A DNA stretch of 64,000 nucleotides, taken from positions 56,386,001 to 56,450,000 of the forward strand of contig CM077597.1 of the NCBI GenBank assembly GCA_039654915.1, read 5' to 3'. A program made the position numbers and the translations under genes. Below, piece by piece: positions 1-10,544 of this stretch; the stretch's first letter is position 1, and every line of letters starts with the position of its first letter. Under the pieces are notes generated by a model. The model searched no databases, had not been told where the DNA came from, and was given only the letters and a program-made list of their open reading frames with translations. This stretch comes from Aquilaria yunnanensis (Eukaryota > Streptophyta > Magnoliopsida > Malvales > Thymelaeaceae).

Positions 1-536
1 CTTGGATCTGTGAGAGCCCTTTGTTTGGTGATACTCTCAATGAATTCTCTACCTTCTCCTGAATCTTCTCTAATGGCCATCCTCAATCTCGTTCCTACTG
101 GAGGAATGGTCATAGACTAACGGATTGGGCCAGGACACCTGACCAATCTCGGACCATAGTCTTCTTCCTCTTGATTTCTCCTATCTTCATCTTCTGCCTC
201 AACAGTTTCATCATTGGTATCTTCTATGCTTCCAGAAGGAACATATTGAGATGTGTTCCTAGTATTCTCTTCTGGTTGCTGCTATGCATCTTAAACTGGT
301 TTTGCTGGAGCTACTTGGACTCCCTGCTATTGTGTGTGAATTAGCCTCATTAAGTTTTCATTGATTAAAGCTAAGTTCCTCTACAGCTTTAACGAAGCCT
401 AAGTCACTTCAGGGTTTGGTACCTACTGTTGCCCCTGATTCCCTCTATTCTATCCATTTTTTTGTTTTCCAAAACTAGTAGGATGACTTCGAGGTGGTTC
501 CCCTGTTCCTGCGGCAACTATGTTTACTTCTTGCAT
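1..536 (-). pseudogene. Decayed gag-like reading frame, family not assigned
   Basis: Read on the minus strand from an ATG at 536, one frame stays coherent to the window edge. It is rich in Gln, Asn, Pro and acidic residues, as in the low-complexity parts of retroelement gag proteins. I count eight in-frame stops, seven TAG and one TAA, and no TGA. Several fall inside Gln-rich runs, so they probably arose from CAG/CAA glutamine codons by C-to-T change. There is no zinc knuckle or other diagnostic motif, so the element family is unknown, and the other end lies outside the window. The T0 LTR begins about 37 bp to the right. The call rests on frame coherence only. Confidence 0.35.
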
Positions 537-572
537 TGATGATTCACCATAGAGCAAATATAAAGATCATAG

Positions 573-1448
573 TGATAGCCAAAGCACTATTATCCTTCGG
601 AACCCCAAGCTCTGGCAAAGCGTTAGCCTCAGTAAATGCGAGCATCACCCTCAAGAAATACGAGTGCCAACCTCGGGAAAACAAGGTCTGACCTCCCGAC
701 CCCCCGACCTCGGTGATCCATCCTCACCTTCAGGGAGTAATCGTATTAACTTCGGGAGCACGGTGCTCTACCACCCTCGGTATGATGACCTGCCAGCTTC
801 GGGGGAGGTAGACTCACAATCCTCGGAAGAGGATAACATCATTCTAAAGGAGTCTTTCGTGCCAAGGGGACTTACAAATAACTGGAGGAACCTCGACAAG
901 AAGCCCTCCCATCCCGAAGGGGTCTCTTTCACCGAAGGGGCCTCAAGAATACGACAAAAATGGTTAAGGAGCCTCTGACACGCCGCCCTCATACACGTCC
1001 TGACACGCTGCCCTCATCTATGTCCTAACACGTAGACCTCCCACGGGCCTAACTCCTGACCAAGATGGCCTACGGTCGGCTAGAGGTCCCCATATTTTAG
1101 GGTACGGACTGCATCAAACCAAACACGTGTCGTGATCTGAGCGGGCTGTCTCGAGCAGGCTTTTCTTGACACCTCCCTATAAATACTCAACAAAATGACC
1201 CTGGTAAAATACAACTCTAAAAAAAAAACATACTTTCTATTCTCTACTTATCACTCTTCATCTCCCTAAATACTGACTTGGGCAACGGAGGCTCCTTCAT
1301 CGGAAAAATGCTCAGGGGACCTCCTGACCTTTTTTCTTTGAGTGTTTAAGGCAATCCCTCCCCGGAAATCACTTCTTCAGATGCCCTTCCCCCCGGAAGT
1401 ACCTTCCAGGCTTACCATGTCATACAGCGAAGATGCCGATGGGCATCA
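573..1448 (+). repeat. Tat-lineage LTR of unit T0
   Basis: This LTR starts TGATAGCC and ends CATCA two bases before a primer-binding-type sequence. It aligns by eye along its length with the T1 LTR at 2848-3715. Internal landmarks are a CACGTG G-box at 1123-1128 and a TATAAATA box at 1179-1186. The body has many scattered differences from T1, so it is an old copy. No target duplication could be assigned. Confidence 0.75.
1123..1186 (+). promoter_or_regulatory. G-box plus TATA box of the T0 LTR
   Basis: CACGTG lies at 1123-1128 and TATAAATA at 1179-1186. The same pair occurs in the T1 LTR (3369-3374 and 3402-3409). In the T2 LTRs the G-box is kept while the TATA is altered. This is the probable core promoter of the element, inferred from motif and position. 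Confidence 0.55.
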
Positions 1449-1450
1449 TT

Positions 1451-1467
1451 TGGCACCGTTTGTAGAA
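1451..1467 (+). promoter_or_regulatory. Degenerate primer binding site of T0
   Basis: The sequence matches the T1 site TGGCGCCGTCTGTGGGA (3718-3734) except for a few substitutions, and it lies just after the LTR end. I do not assign the tRNA: it begins like the tRNA-Asp type site but then diverges. Confidence 0.6.
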
Positions 1468-1468
1468 A

Positions 1469-2380
1469 CTCACTCTCAGGTAGCCGTCATTGAGACTCGG
1501 CATTCTAAGGACAAGGGACTCCTGAAGTCCTCATCTGCGCCGAAAGCTCAACCGGCGACCAAACAAACTGCCTTAGGGACTTTCTTGCCTGAGGATGAAC
1601 GTCCTCTAACGATTACGATAGGCTTTCTAAATGACTTTTAGTGCTCTGTTGTGGCTGAAATGACACGAAAATTGGACAAAAGGTGGTCACAAACAGATTC
1701 GGCCCGAAGGCCTCCTTCACCAGCACCCTGTTGGGAGAAAAGCCTGAAATTTACTCACCGGAGCTTGGGGAGTGGGGACCAACATGATGAATCCTTGACA
1801 GAGGACATACCCCCTAAAGTCCAACGTACTGGAGAAACATGGCCCAAAGGGGCTAGGACTTCCCACCGGTTAAGTTCCTCAGCAGAAGAAAGATCACAAT
1901 CTCCCTGCCACTGAAGTTACTCCCCGAAAAGGAGGCATCGCTCTTCGTTCCAGGAGCCCTCCAATCAGTAAAAAGGGCCCAGGGCCACCATCCTTATGGA
2001 AAAATCCTAGAGAGGCTTGAAAAAGTAGAGACACAGATTGCCTAAAAGCCAGTATGGTCAAGGTTATCTGAGACCTTCATTGGAGAAGAGTCACCCTTAG
2101 TCTGGACGGTAGTTGAGGCACCAATGCCAAGCAACTTTTGAATCCCTTGCTTGGAAACCTATGATGGACGTAGTGACCCTTAAGCCCATTTAACCAAGTA
2201 CAGACGCAGCATGGTGCTACACGGTGCTGATGATGCTACCCTTTGCAAATGCTTTGAGGTCACCCTCTCTGGTCCGGCAACTGCGTGGTACAACTCCCTC
2301 ACCCCTGGGATTATAATGAGTTTCCAAGAGCTCTCCACAGCATTCACGCAGCAGTTCATCAGCAGCAGGCCGACAGCGAA
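1469..2380 (+). pseudogene. T0 gag pseudogene, truncated
   Basis: Fragments in several frames match the T1 gag in the same order. A charged N-terminal part (about 1651-1914) is followed by the retrotransposon gag core (about 2150-2380), including the conserved segments YRRSM, HGADDA, CKCFEVTL and AWYNSL. Frameshifts and stops break it repeatedly. It ends abruptly at 2380, where a foreign LTR fragment starts, at nearly the same gag position where T1 continues at 4622. The rest of T0 (zinc knuckle, protease, pol, 3' LTR) is absent. It is non-functional. Confidence 0.7.
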
Positions 2381-2847
2381 TCTCACATCTCACACAGGCC
2401 CTGGCCCATTCACTTAGTGTTACTCTCACCCAAACAGTAGTTTAGTTACCAACTTTCAATTCGGCCAACTAAAGTTTCTTAACCTTAAGTCTTATTTTCT
2501 TAAGGTGTTTAGCCTGGGAGGTGGCCTAAGAGGCTTATAAGTAAAACCCAATTAGTTACTTGCAGCAGAAGTAAGGCCCAATACCATTAACTGGCAAAAC
2601 AAGCGAGGCTATAATAGGTAATTTGCATAATAAGCAAGGCAAACACTTAATGAAATTAAGTGCTTAGAATGTGTGCAAATCAAGTGAACTATTTTAGAAT
2701 GCCAACCAAGAAGCCCAAGGTAGTCATTTAGTTTGAAAACTCAAGTTTATGTGCACATGAGCATTCGGCCATAAAAGTACAAGGGGGGTTCACAAGATGA
2801 ACATACTTCTCATTCATACCAAAACACACATAAGCCCATAACCATTC
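2381..2847 (-). repeat. Inverted fragment of a B-family LTR (3' end)
   Basis: Read on the minus strand this matches, in order, the last ~500 bp of the B LTR (about 50630-51010). Shared landmarks are TGGCCGAATGCTCAT, a GGGCTTCTT block, the CCACCTCCCAGGC block and the terminal GGGCCTGTGTG segment. The terminal TG/CA is mutated (the fragment begins TCTCACATC). It is also related to one end of the LARD LTR at 16600-16780. It separates the broken T0 gag from the T1 LTR. It is either a truncated solo LTR or the edge of a deleted element. Confidence 0.65.
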
Positions 2848-3715
2848 TGATAGCCGAAGGACTATCGCCTCCACCTGGCCGAACTCCTTGCCACCAGAAT
2901 GGCCAGGAGATCTGGCGCTACCGGGAAAAAGGTGGGATCACACACCTCGGAGAAAAGACGAAGAGCCCGAGCTCGGCACGCCAGGGAACTTGAGGATACT
3001 ATTAGCCCCCGGAGGTAGTAAACAGACCGCCTTCGGAAAAGTGGCACCAGCTAGTGCAGGCCGAACATGATCTTCCCGAAGGCGGAACTCCCTGAATATG
3101 GGAACCCCCGAACTGGGGGCATGTTTCCCGAAGTGGCACGGTCCGTACTAGAGGACGACCTCACCCAGGAACCTCGGGAGTACGGCAGGAGCATTTAAGG
3201 AAGCCTCTGACATGTCGCCCACAGACGTCACAAGCCGCCTCAAACGACGCTCTGACACGCCGACGCGATCAAAGTCACATCATGGCCCGTCTCGGCTCAA
3301 GGCTCAAGGAAGCCTGCCACTAGCTACTTGTCCTCTACGCCCAGACATTCAGAGAACATCCGACCGAACACGTGTCACGATCTGAACGGGCTGGACACCT
3401 GTATAAATACCAGGGAATACACCCTGGCAAACGGTTGGCAAATATCCTGACTCTTCACTCTGAGAAAATACGACCAGGCGAGTTCACTGAACCCCTCAGT
3501 GTTATTTCCTCCGCCTTCTCTCAGCAGCACTGACTTGGGCATCGGAGGCTCCTCCCCAGAAAAACACCCCGGGGACCTCCTAACCCACTTGTTCTGAACA
3601 TCTCAGGCACTCCCCCTTGGGCAAACCGGCCACCAGGCGTTCTTCCTCTCTGGGTGTCCCTCCATCAGTCACCATGACTACCAACGATGAAGCCCCTGGG
3701 CATCATTTGGCGCCG
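2848..3715 (+). repeat. Tat-lineage LTR of unit T1
   Basis: An 868-bp LTR that starts TGATAGCC and ends CATCA. It has a CACGTG at 3369-3374 and TATAAATA at 3402-3409, followed by the PBS at 3718. It is the best preserved Tat LTR here and was used to place the ends of the T0 and T2 LTRs. Confidence 0.8.
3369..3409 (+). promoter_or_regulatory. G-box plus TATA box of the T1 LTR
   Basis: CACGTG (3369-3374, within CACGTGTCA) lies about 30 bp upstream of TATAAATA (3402-3409). The arrangement recurs in T0, with the G-box also in both T2 LTRs. CACGTGTC is a classical plant G-box/ABRE-type core. That it drives the LTR is inference. Confidence 0.6.
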
Positions 3716-3717
3716 TC

Positions 3718-3734
3718 TGTGGGAACCCGCTCTG
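3718..3734 (+). promoter_or_regulatory. Primer binding site of T1
   Basis: TGGCGCCGTCTGTGGGA starts two bases after the LTR end CATCA. The same motif follows the LTR in T0 and T2. Its position shows that it primes minus-strand synthesis. The tRNA is not identified here. Confidence 0.7.
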
Positions 3735-3874
3735 AGATCGCCGTCATTGAAACTCGGGATTTTAAGGACAAGGGACTCTAGAGGTCTCCGTCCGCGCCTG
3801 AGACACAACCGGCTGCTGAGCAAGCACTCCCAGGGACTTCGGCGCCTGAGGAAGACTGCCCTCTAGTAATCACT

Positions 3875-4636
3875 ATGAGCTTTATGAGGGAGTTTCAGCG
3901 TTCGGTCGTGGCCGAAATGACACAGCAGATCGACAGAAGGTGGTCACAGCAAGCACAGGCCCAAAGACCTCCCTCACTTGCACGCCCTCGAGAGAAAAGC
4001 CCGAGGTCGACTCATCGCAGTTCGGGAAGCGGAGACCCGCGCGAAGGGTCGTCTATGGAGAATATACCCCTCGGGAAATGGCCTGTGGGACAAACTGGGG
4101 CCAAGCGACCAAAAGTCTCACAGCGAAGGAGCTGGTCGCCTGAGGCGAGGTCCCTGTCCCCTCAGCGCCAAACTCGCTCCCCGAAAAGGCGCCGACGGTC
4201 TCCTTTCCCAGAGGAAGAGCCTAACGCCATAGTTCTCATGGAAAGGATACTAGTGCGGCTAGACAGGGTGGAAAAGCAGGTAGCTCGCAAACCCGTCTGG
4301 GACAGACTAACGGGAGCCTTCTGCGAAGATGGGTCCCCATTCACCCGAGCCGTGACCGAGGCAGCCATGCCAGGCGACTTCAGGGTACCTCGGCTGGAGA
4401 TTTATGATGGCCGCACTGATCCGCAGGCCCATCTGACCAAGTACAGACGCAGCATGATAATGCATGGTGCTGACGACGCTACCATGTGTAAATGCTTCGA
4501 GGTCACCCTAACGGGACCAGCAATTGCGTGGTACAACTCATTGCCCCCTGGAACCATCACTGAGTTCAAAGAGTTGTCTACGGCCTTCGCGCAGCAATTT
4601 ATTGGAAGCCGGCCAACGGCGAAGATGCCTGTTTAA
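3875..4636 (+). pseudogene. T1 gag, N-terminal part to in-frame TAA
   Basis: This frame encodes the structural (capsid-like) protein of a Tat-lineage Ty3/gypsy element. The first ~170 residues are Arg/Ser/Pro-rich and strongly charged. Residues about 170-253 are the retrotransposon gag core, with the segments DGRTDPQAHLTKYRRSM, KCFEVTL, AWYNSLPPG and FAQQF. The frame ends at a TAA at 4634-4636, and the gag then continues in the same frame directly after it, so the TAA is a disabling mutation and not the natural end. The same frame is open further upstream but has a TAG at 3779-3781, so the original start may have been earlier. Gene order after the LTR and PBS supports gag. Confidence 0.8.
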
Positions 4637-5851
4637 ATGTTCGACATAGAGCAGAGAAACGGAGAAACCATTCGAGACTATGTCGAAAGATTCAACAGGG
4701 AAGCTCTAAGAGTCCCGGACTTTCGGCCCGAAATACGCATCCTCGCCATGACACGGGGCCTTCGGCGAGACTCACAGCTGTTTTATAAGTTCTCAAAGGA
4801 CCTCCCGGACACCCTCGGAGAATTTTACCGAAGGGCCGAACAGCACATGACCGCCGAGGAGCTGAGAATGGCTGGGCCGAAGTCCGATCACAACCGCGCC
4901 GAAGGGTCCAATCAGCAAGCCCGGCATCCAACTAAACAGGCAGGCCGACCTCGGAGGATTCGGGGAAGCAAACTGCAAAGCTTCACACCCCTGAGCACTA
5001 CACAGACAAACATCCTCATGGCGCTGGAAAGGCAGGGGACGCAGATTCGGCGGCCAAGGGCCATGACCGCTGATAACAAGAAAAACATCAAGAAGTTCTG
5101 CCAGTTTCACCGCGACCACGGCCATGATACCGAAGACGGTTTCCAACTGAAGAAGTACATTGAGTCACTGATAAAACTCGGCCAACTTCGGAAATATATG
5201 CGGATGCCTTCCCAAAAAGGAAGAAAAGATGAGGAAGAAAGGGCTGAAGACGAGGACTACAACTCCGACAGACGGAGAAACAGAAGTCCGAAAAAGCGCC
5301 CTCCTCCTCCTGCAGGAGTAATACAAACCATCCCCACGGGGCTCCCATCCTCGGAAAGAAAGCGGAAGGCCAGAGAGATTGCGGTCATGGAATATCAGCG
5401 TCTGGCAAAAGAACTGGCTGGCAAGGATGGATCCACTGTCATCTTCCCCCATGACGATCTGCTGCAAATCATGGCAAGGATAGGGAGCTGGGACGTCAAA
5501 AGAGTGTTGCTTGATGACCGATCAAATACTGACGTCCTATTCTCGCATTTACTGCCGAATTTGGACATCTCCAGCAGCGAGCTCAAGCCTGTCACCTCGC
5601 CCACCTTCGGGGTTGGACCTTCCGAACTACCTGTCCTCGGATGGATTGATCTCCCCCTGATGATGGAAGGAACTTCGGTCGACGGAACAACTGAGTTGTG
5701 CGCGTCCACAATGGCGAGATTTATCGTCATGGACGTTCCTTCTTCGTATAATGCCATCCTTGGAAGGCAGACACAGGCTTCCAAGATATCAAGGGTAAGC
5801 ACGAGACATGGAATGTGTCACTCTCGTATAGCCCAATCTTTCGTTTCTTGA
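4637..5851 (+). pseudogene. T1 gag C-terminal part and protease, truncated by S0
   Basis: This continues the T1 gag in the same frame. It covers the rest of the gag core (segment GETIRDYVERFNREALRV), then about residue 150 a Tat-type zinc-finger-like motif KFCQFHRDHGHDTED, whose last expected Cys is Gly. A Lys/Arg-rich linker leads to a protease domain from about residue 285. At 5513-5521 the catalytic Asp-(Ser/Thr)-Gly triad reads Asp-Asp-Arg, so the protease would be inactive. The downstream protease segment YNAILGR is kept. Retroelement similarity stops at about 5778, where the S0 LTR fragment begins, and the last ~24 codons are read from S0. Reverse transcriptase, RNase H and integrase of T1 are missing. 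Confidence 0.75.
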
Positions 5852-6476
5852 TTACCAAGTAGACCAACTTAAACAGAGGACATTGATATCATATATCAAC
5901 TCATCGGAGCATGGCCATGTATTTTCTAAGTCTTACTCTATCAAGGGGCCCAAAGATATCACTCCCGTTATATAGGAGGGACAAATCCCTCCGCATGATA
6001 TGTGACATACCCAATGACCTCCTTCAAGTTCACTCAGTTACGAGCAACAAAGGAAAGTATCAAAGTATGTGACTCACATGTAGGGAACCTTGATGATCTT
6101 AGGTCAAAGGACTACATATACGATGATCACTATGAGAATCACTTATGCAATCATATAACGATCCATGAAGTGTTCTCATGGTGGGTCGGTCCAGTACACA
6201 AGTTCTCCAACTTGTACCCATATGTAGACTACATATCTCATATTAGTCTCCGCATGTGCTAGTCATTATGTATTATTGCAACCCGCTCCACAATAATACT
6301 AGACTAGGGATGTTTAAGAATATCATTATTCTAGGGTTACAGTTATGTTTATTACGTTACGCAGAAACAAAACAACAAACAAAATTGCTGGATTAATGCC
6401 TCAATAAAATATCGTGACTCAATGTGCAAAAATACAATCATCTCATGATTGGCTTTTTGGGCACAACACTAACAAT
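5779..6476 (-). repeat. S0: truncated LTR of the S1/S2 family
   Basis: This matches S1 from about 43505 to its right end at 44176, in the same orientation, with few changes and small deletions. It ends in CACTAACA like S1. The left part, equivalent to S1 42800-43500 and holding the TATA box and terminal region, is absent, so this is a U3 fragment. It cuts off the T1 protease. Confidence 0.7.
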
Positions 6477-6790
6477 TAACACTAGCAACTGACCACACCG
6501 AGTTCATGTATATAGCTAGCATGCAATGCAACTCTATGCTATGTACATGTGTAAACCATGCTCTGATACTAACATCCGTTACCCACTCTGTGGCAGTCCA
6601 GTTATGGTGCCAAAATTGTGCATTTAAAACTCCCAAGTTTTGGTATGTTCCATAGGCCATCAGAACAATACCCTTAGTGTGCATACCGAAGTGGCCCTCT
6701 TGGGCACTATGTAAATGCATGCATACTGGTCCAACCACTACACACATATTAACATTTTATGCACACCATGGTAGCAAGGATGGAAAACAC
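6477..6790. other. Unassigned spacer between S0 and the T2 LTR
   Basis: No coding frame of interest. At 6560-6571 there is GCTCTGATACTA, whose reverse complement differs by one base from the initiator tRNA-Met primer site TGGTATCAGAGC. No LTR end could be placed beside it, so I leave the segment unassigned. Confidence 0.4.
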
Positions 6791-7885
6791 TAGTGATAGC
6801 AGAAGTGCTATCGCCCTGACCACCTGCCGACCACGGGAAAGAGGGAGCCAGACACCTGAGGCATACGACCTCGGAAAGGACTCTGGAGTGAAGGAAGTCA
6901 TACAATTGAGGCGCACGACCTCGGTAGCTCATCACATTCCAACTTCGGGAGCCAGTGTAGCGCATCCTTCGGGAGGGCGACCGAACGAGCTTCGGGGGAG
7001 AAAGACCAACCACCCCTTGCGGGGAAAAGCCCCCCGAAGACGTAGACACCGAAGTTCCAGCCCGACTCCGGGAAAGGGCCCCTCACCCCAAAGTGAGACA
7101 TCAACCAAAGGGACCTCGGTTGTACAGCAAGAGCCATCTAGGAGTCTCTGACACTCCGTTCACATACGTCTCCAATACGCCACCTCACGACACGCTCTAG
7201 AACGCCACCTCCAGAAGAGTTCTGGGACGCCTCCTCCAGAAGCGCTCTAGCACGCCATCGCAGCATGCGTCCTGTCACACAGGGCTACACCTACTATGGC
7301 TCGAGGCCCAAGGAGCCTGGAGATGTCTAGGGGCCCCCATGCCCAAAAATACGAACACCATCCGTCCGAACACGTGTCACAATCTGAAGGGATCACCTCC
7401 TCCCTTATAGACCAGGGAAATGGTCACAGGCAGGGGGTTCTCCGCCCGGAGTACCAAAAGGAAAAGAGGACGCTCTCCTCACTCCGCTTGAATACTCTCC
7501 CTTCACCCCTCAGAAAAACACAGCAGGCAAGAGTCCCTCGTGCTTATTACTGAGTATCTCTCTTTCTCAGAGCATTGACTTGGGCGTCGTTGGTTCCCCC
7601 CCGGAAAACCACCCCGGGGGCCTCCTAACCCCTATTTTTTGAGTGTTTCAGCCAGGTCTCCCTAAAGGATCTCCGCTCTGGGTTCTCTCCAGTGCCGAAA
7701 GTCTTTCCCGTCCTCACCAACCATGGTACCAGGAAGCTGCCGGCCACCACTTAAGGTGACCCTCTCAAGGTACCTTCTTGCACCTTCAGGACCCCTGCAG
7801 CCCGCACCGCTGCACGCAGTGGAGATGCTGGCTCCGCCTAACCGAACTGCATCAGATGTTGGCTCCGCACCTCCGAACCACATCA
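6791..7885 (+). repeat. 5' LTR of T2
   Basis: This LTR starts near TAGTGATAGC (6791), against TGTGATAGC at the other end of T2, and ends CATCA before the PBS. CACGTG is at 7371-7376. The TATA box is altered to TATAGACC near 7408. It carries about 200 bp (roughly 6942-7140) that is missing from the 3' LTR. Confidence 0.7.
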
Positions 7886-7887
7886 TC

Positions 7888-7904
7888 TGCCGCCGTCTGT
7901 GGGA
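7888..7904 (+). promoter_or_regulatory. Primer binding site of T2
   Basis: TGCCGCCGTCTGTGGGA differs from the T1 site by one base and sits two bases after the LTR end. Confidence 0.65.
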
Positions 7905-8085
7905 ACTCACTCCCAGGTTGCCAAAAGTTGAAGCTCGGCGTTCTAAGGAGAGGGGACTCCCGAGGCCCCATCCGCGCTAGAGATTCAACGGGCATCTAAA
8001 TAATGGTAGTAGGGATTTCCCTACCCGAGGGTGAACATCCTCCGACTATTACCATAGGCTTCCTGTGCGAATTCCCACGCCCTGG
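7905..8085 (+). pseudogene. T2 gag, 5' piece before element A
   Basis: This aligns with T1 at about 3735-3915 and carries several stops. It ends with CCTGG (8081-8085), the left target duplication of A. The gag continues at 37324 with the second CCTGG copy. Confidence 0.7.
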
Positions 8086-8910
8086 TGACACGATCCCCGT
8101 GCCCCTGCCCGGGATACCTTGTGAGCGTTTGTCTCACGGTGGATTGTAATTGGCTAGCTGGTTATGTGTGTGGATTAAATCCAATGCTACTAGTTGATTA
8201 ACCTAGAAATGCAATATGTATGCACTTATGCTTTGACTTGGTTTATTAAAACCATAAAACATTTAATCATTTAGACATTTAGCCGGCTAAGTAAAATTCT
8301 ATATAAATAAATACAAAATGCCAAAGCATATCAAAATCAACCTTTGAGTGATTAACTACACATACACCGCTCGTGAAAGCATTTATACATAAGTAACTAA
8401 TGCTCTCACCCAGAGAACAATCCCCTGAGTCAAGGACTCTTTATAACATAAATACCGGAGGCAAAATAAAGTACTGTATCAAAATACAAGACTTTGCTGA
8501 GATCTTTTACCCTAGCTCCCACTTTGGACTCCTGTCCCAGTGGCAAGTCTCACAAGTCCTTTGCCAAGTGCTACTAGGCTCTGCAGCCAAAGGAAGAAGC
8601 AAGTTAGTACCACAGCCTGACCAACAAACCAACTAATCACTTAAGCAAGCTAGAAACTTAAAGTTTCTCAACTACCGTACCTTTACAGACAAAAGGTACT
8701 ACCGTGATAATCTTCAGCGATTATCCGGTCCTGCTGCTCCAGACTCTGCATAACAAACAGGGAGTGAGAATTCAACATTCTCAGTAAGGGTCTTCGATGT
8801 ACCTGCAAGAAAAAGCTAGGACTCTGGCTGCGAGCTCACACAGCATGAGGGTACTAGTCATATATATATATACTAGGTCGGTAGACCTCTCCTCAAGTAG
8901 TCCTCTGTAT

Positions 8911-8976
8911 CAGGCCAAGCGCAATCACTTAGCAACCTGACACATATACAGGCCAAGCGCAATCACTTAGCAACCT
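8911..8976 (+). repeat. Direct repeat, two copies of 28 bp
   Basis: CAGGCCAAGCGCAATCACTT followed by AGCAACCT occurs at 8911-8938 and again at 8949-8976. The same pair is present in LTR3. In the middle LTR the LARD inserted in the spacer between the two copies. Confidence 0.85.
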
Positions 8977-9403
8977 ATCATATGGCTCAAGGGCGAACCT
9001 TAGCAAGCCTCATTCAAACATAGAACCTCTCACCTAGTTGTTATGCAGGGGAATTTATGATGGGACTTGTAGACTAGGCCGCAGGGCCTCTTTGATGTAA
9101 ACTAGATGAACAAGGTTTCGCCTCGTGGCCTCGTGGCTCCGGCACGGCTAGGCCGACGAGGGTTCTAAACCTCTCACCTGAGCTATTGATAGCTAATTAA
9201 GTTCAATTGCAACATTTGTTTCCTTACTTGTTGCCTAAGCAACTTACTTACCTCAAACAGTTCAAGAAAACTCATACTTCCAGTGGGACTTTCGGAAGTT
9301 TCGGAGTACCATCGGGATCCTCGGACCCTTAGGCACGTTCCGAACCTTCCGTAGTCTCGGTCGGGTCAACGCAGCAAAAAGTCAAACCCCCCATTTTCTT
9401 GTG

Positions 9404-9532
9404 TTGGCGCCGCGTCGCCAAAGGCAAAAAGGAATTGGCGACGCGTCGCCGACGAACAAACGCTCTGTGAAGAAAAATTGAATTGGCGACGCGTCGCCAA
9501 TTTTCGGGCCAATTGGCGCCGCGTCGCCAATT
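9404..9532. repeat. Cluster of four CpG-rich palindromes in LTR1 of A
   Basis: Four copies of a TTGGCG(A/C)CGCGTCGCCAA-type element lie at about 9404-9421, 9435-9450, 9481-9502 and 9511-9532. The third is a perfect 22-bp palindrome with an ACGCGT centre; the fourth has one asymmetric position. The surroundings are AT-rich. The cluster recurs in LTR2 (about 28869-28997) and LTR3 (about 36166-36295). Function unknown. Confidence 0.85.
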
Positions 9533-10544
9533 CTGCAGAAATGCAGAATTCGGCCGTTTGCTGCTACGAACTTTGGCAACCAAATACATATAGCAAACAT
9601 GCATCAAAAGTTACCAAATTTCATACACATGAAGTACATGTTGCAAGGAACAAAACCAACTATCAAAGCCAAACTATGATGCATTAGAAGCATCAAACCA
9701 ACCCTTCGAATTTAGCTAGTCCATCATAATTCCCAAAACATTTCTTCATACCATACCCAAAAATTACTCAACTTTCTCAATCCATTTCAATCCAAAAGCA
9801 ATCCAACAACTTAAAAACACTTTCTCCCTTACCTTAACACCAAGAACAAGCAAGAATTCGAACCCTTCCTCTTCCAAACAAGCTTCCAAAGTTCTACACA
9901 AATTCAAACCAAAACAAAGCTCCTCAACATCAAAAACAACTCTTCCAACCAAAACCCAAGCTTCCAATCAATCAAATAACACGAATTCAATCAAGAACAT
10001 GAATCATACCTCGTTCAAAAACAGGGGATGGAGAAAAACACCCTTTCAAGCTTCAAAAACATGGATTCAAGCTTGAAAATCACTTCTCCAAGCTTGAACA
10101 TCCTTAATTGCGCCTCTTGACACCAAGATCACTTGATTCCAAGTTCAATTTAAGAGAGAAATGAGTGAGGGAAGCTTAAGAACGTGTTAATGGTAGCTTC
10201 TCCCCCTCTTTCCCTTCTTAAACCCTCACTTAGCAACCAAGATCACCAAGGTTTCAAGTTAAGTGCAATTAGGTCCCCCATCTTTGTAACTTAACAGTTC
10301 TTGATTAAATCCTTGTCTATTTATTGAGTTTGAGTTAAGGTTAAAAGTTAAGTTCTAAAAATTCATTTTAAAACACTCGGGACTCATCCCGGCCACTCAG
10401 GGTGCAAAATTACCATTTTGCCCCTGAACTTAGTTCAGAGCTTTATTCTTGTCGGAACTTAGTGAACTTTGGCAAACTTCTTAATTCTTGCTAGGCAAAC
10501 TTAAATTAAACTTCTAAACTAAATTCTAAAGTCCTTACCTCCCT

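Noticed and set aside
6560..6571. Primer-binding-like GCTCTGATACTA with a possible LTR to its right.
   Set aside because: One mismatch to the initiator tRNA-Met site and no LTR edge or PPT could be placed nearby. Kept only as a remark in the spacer.
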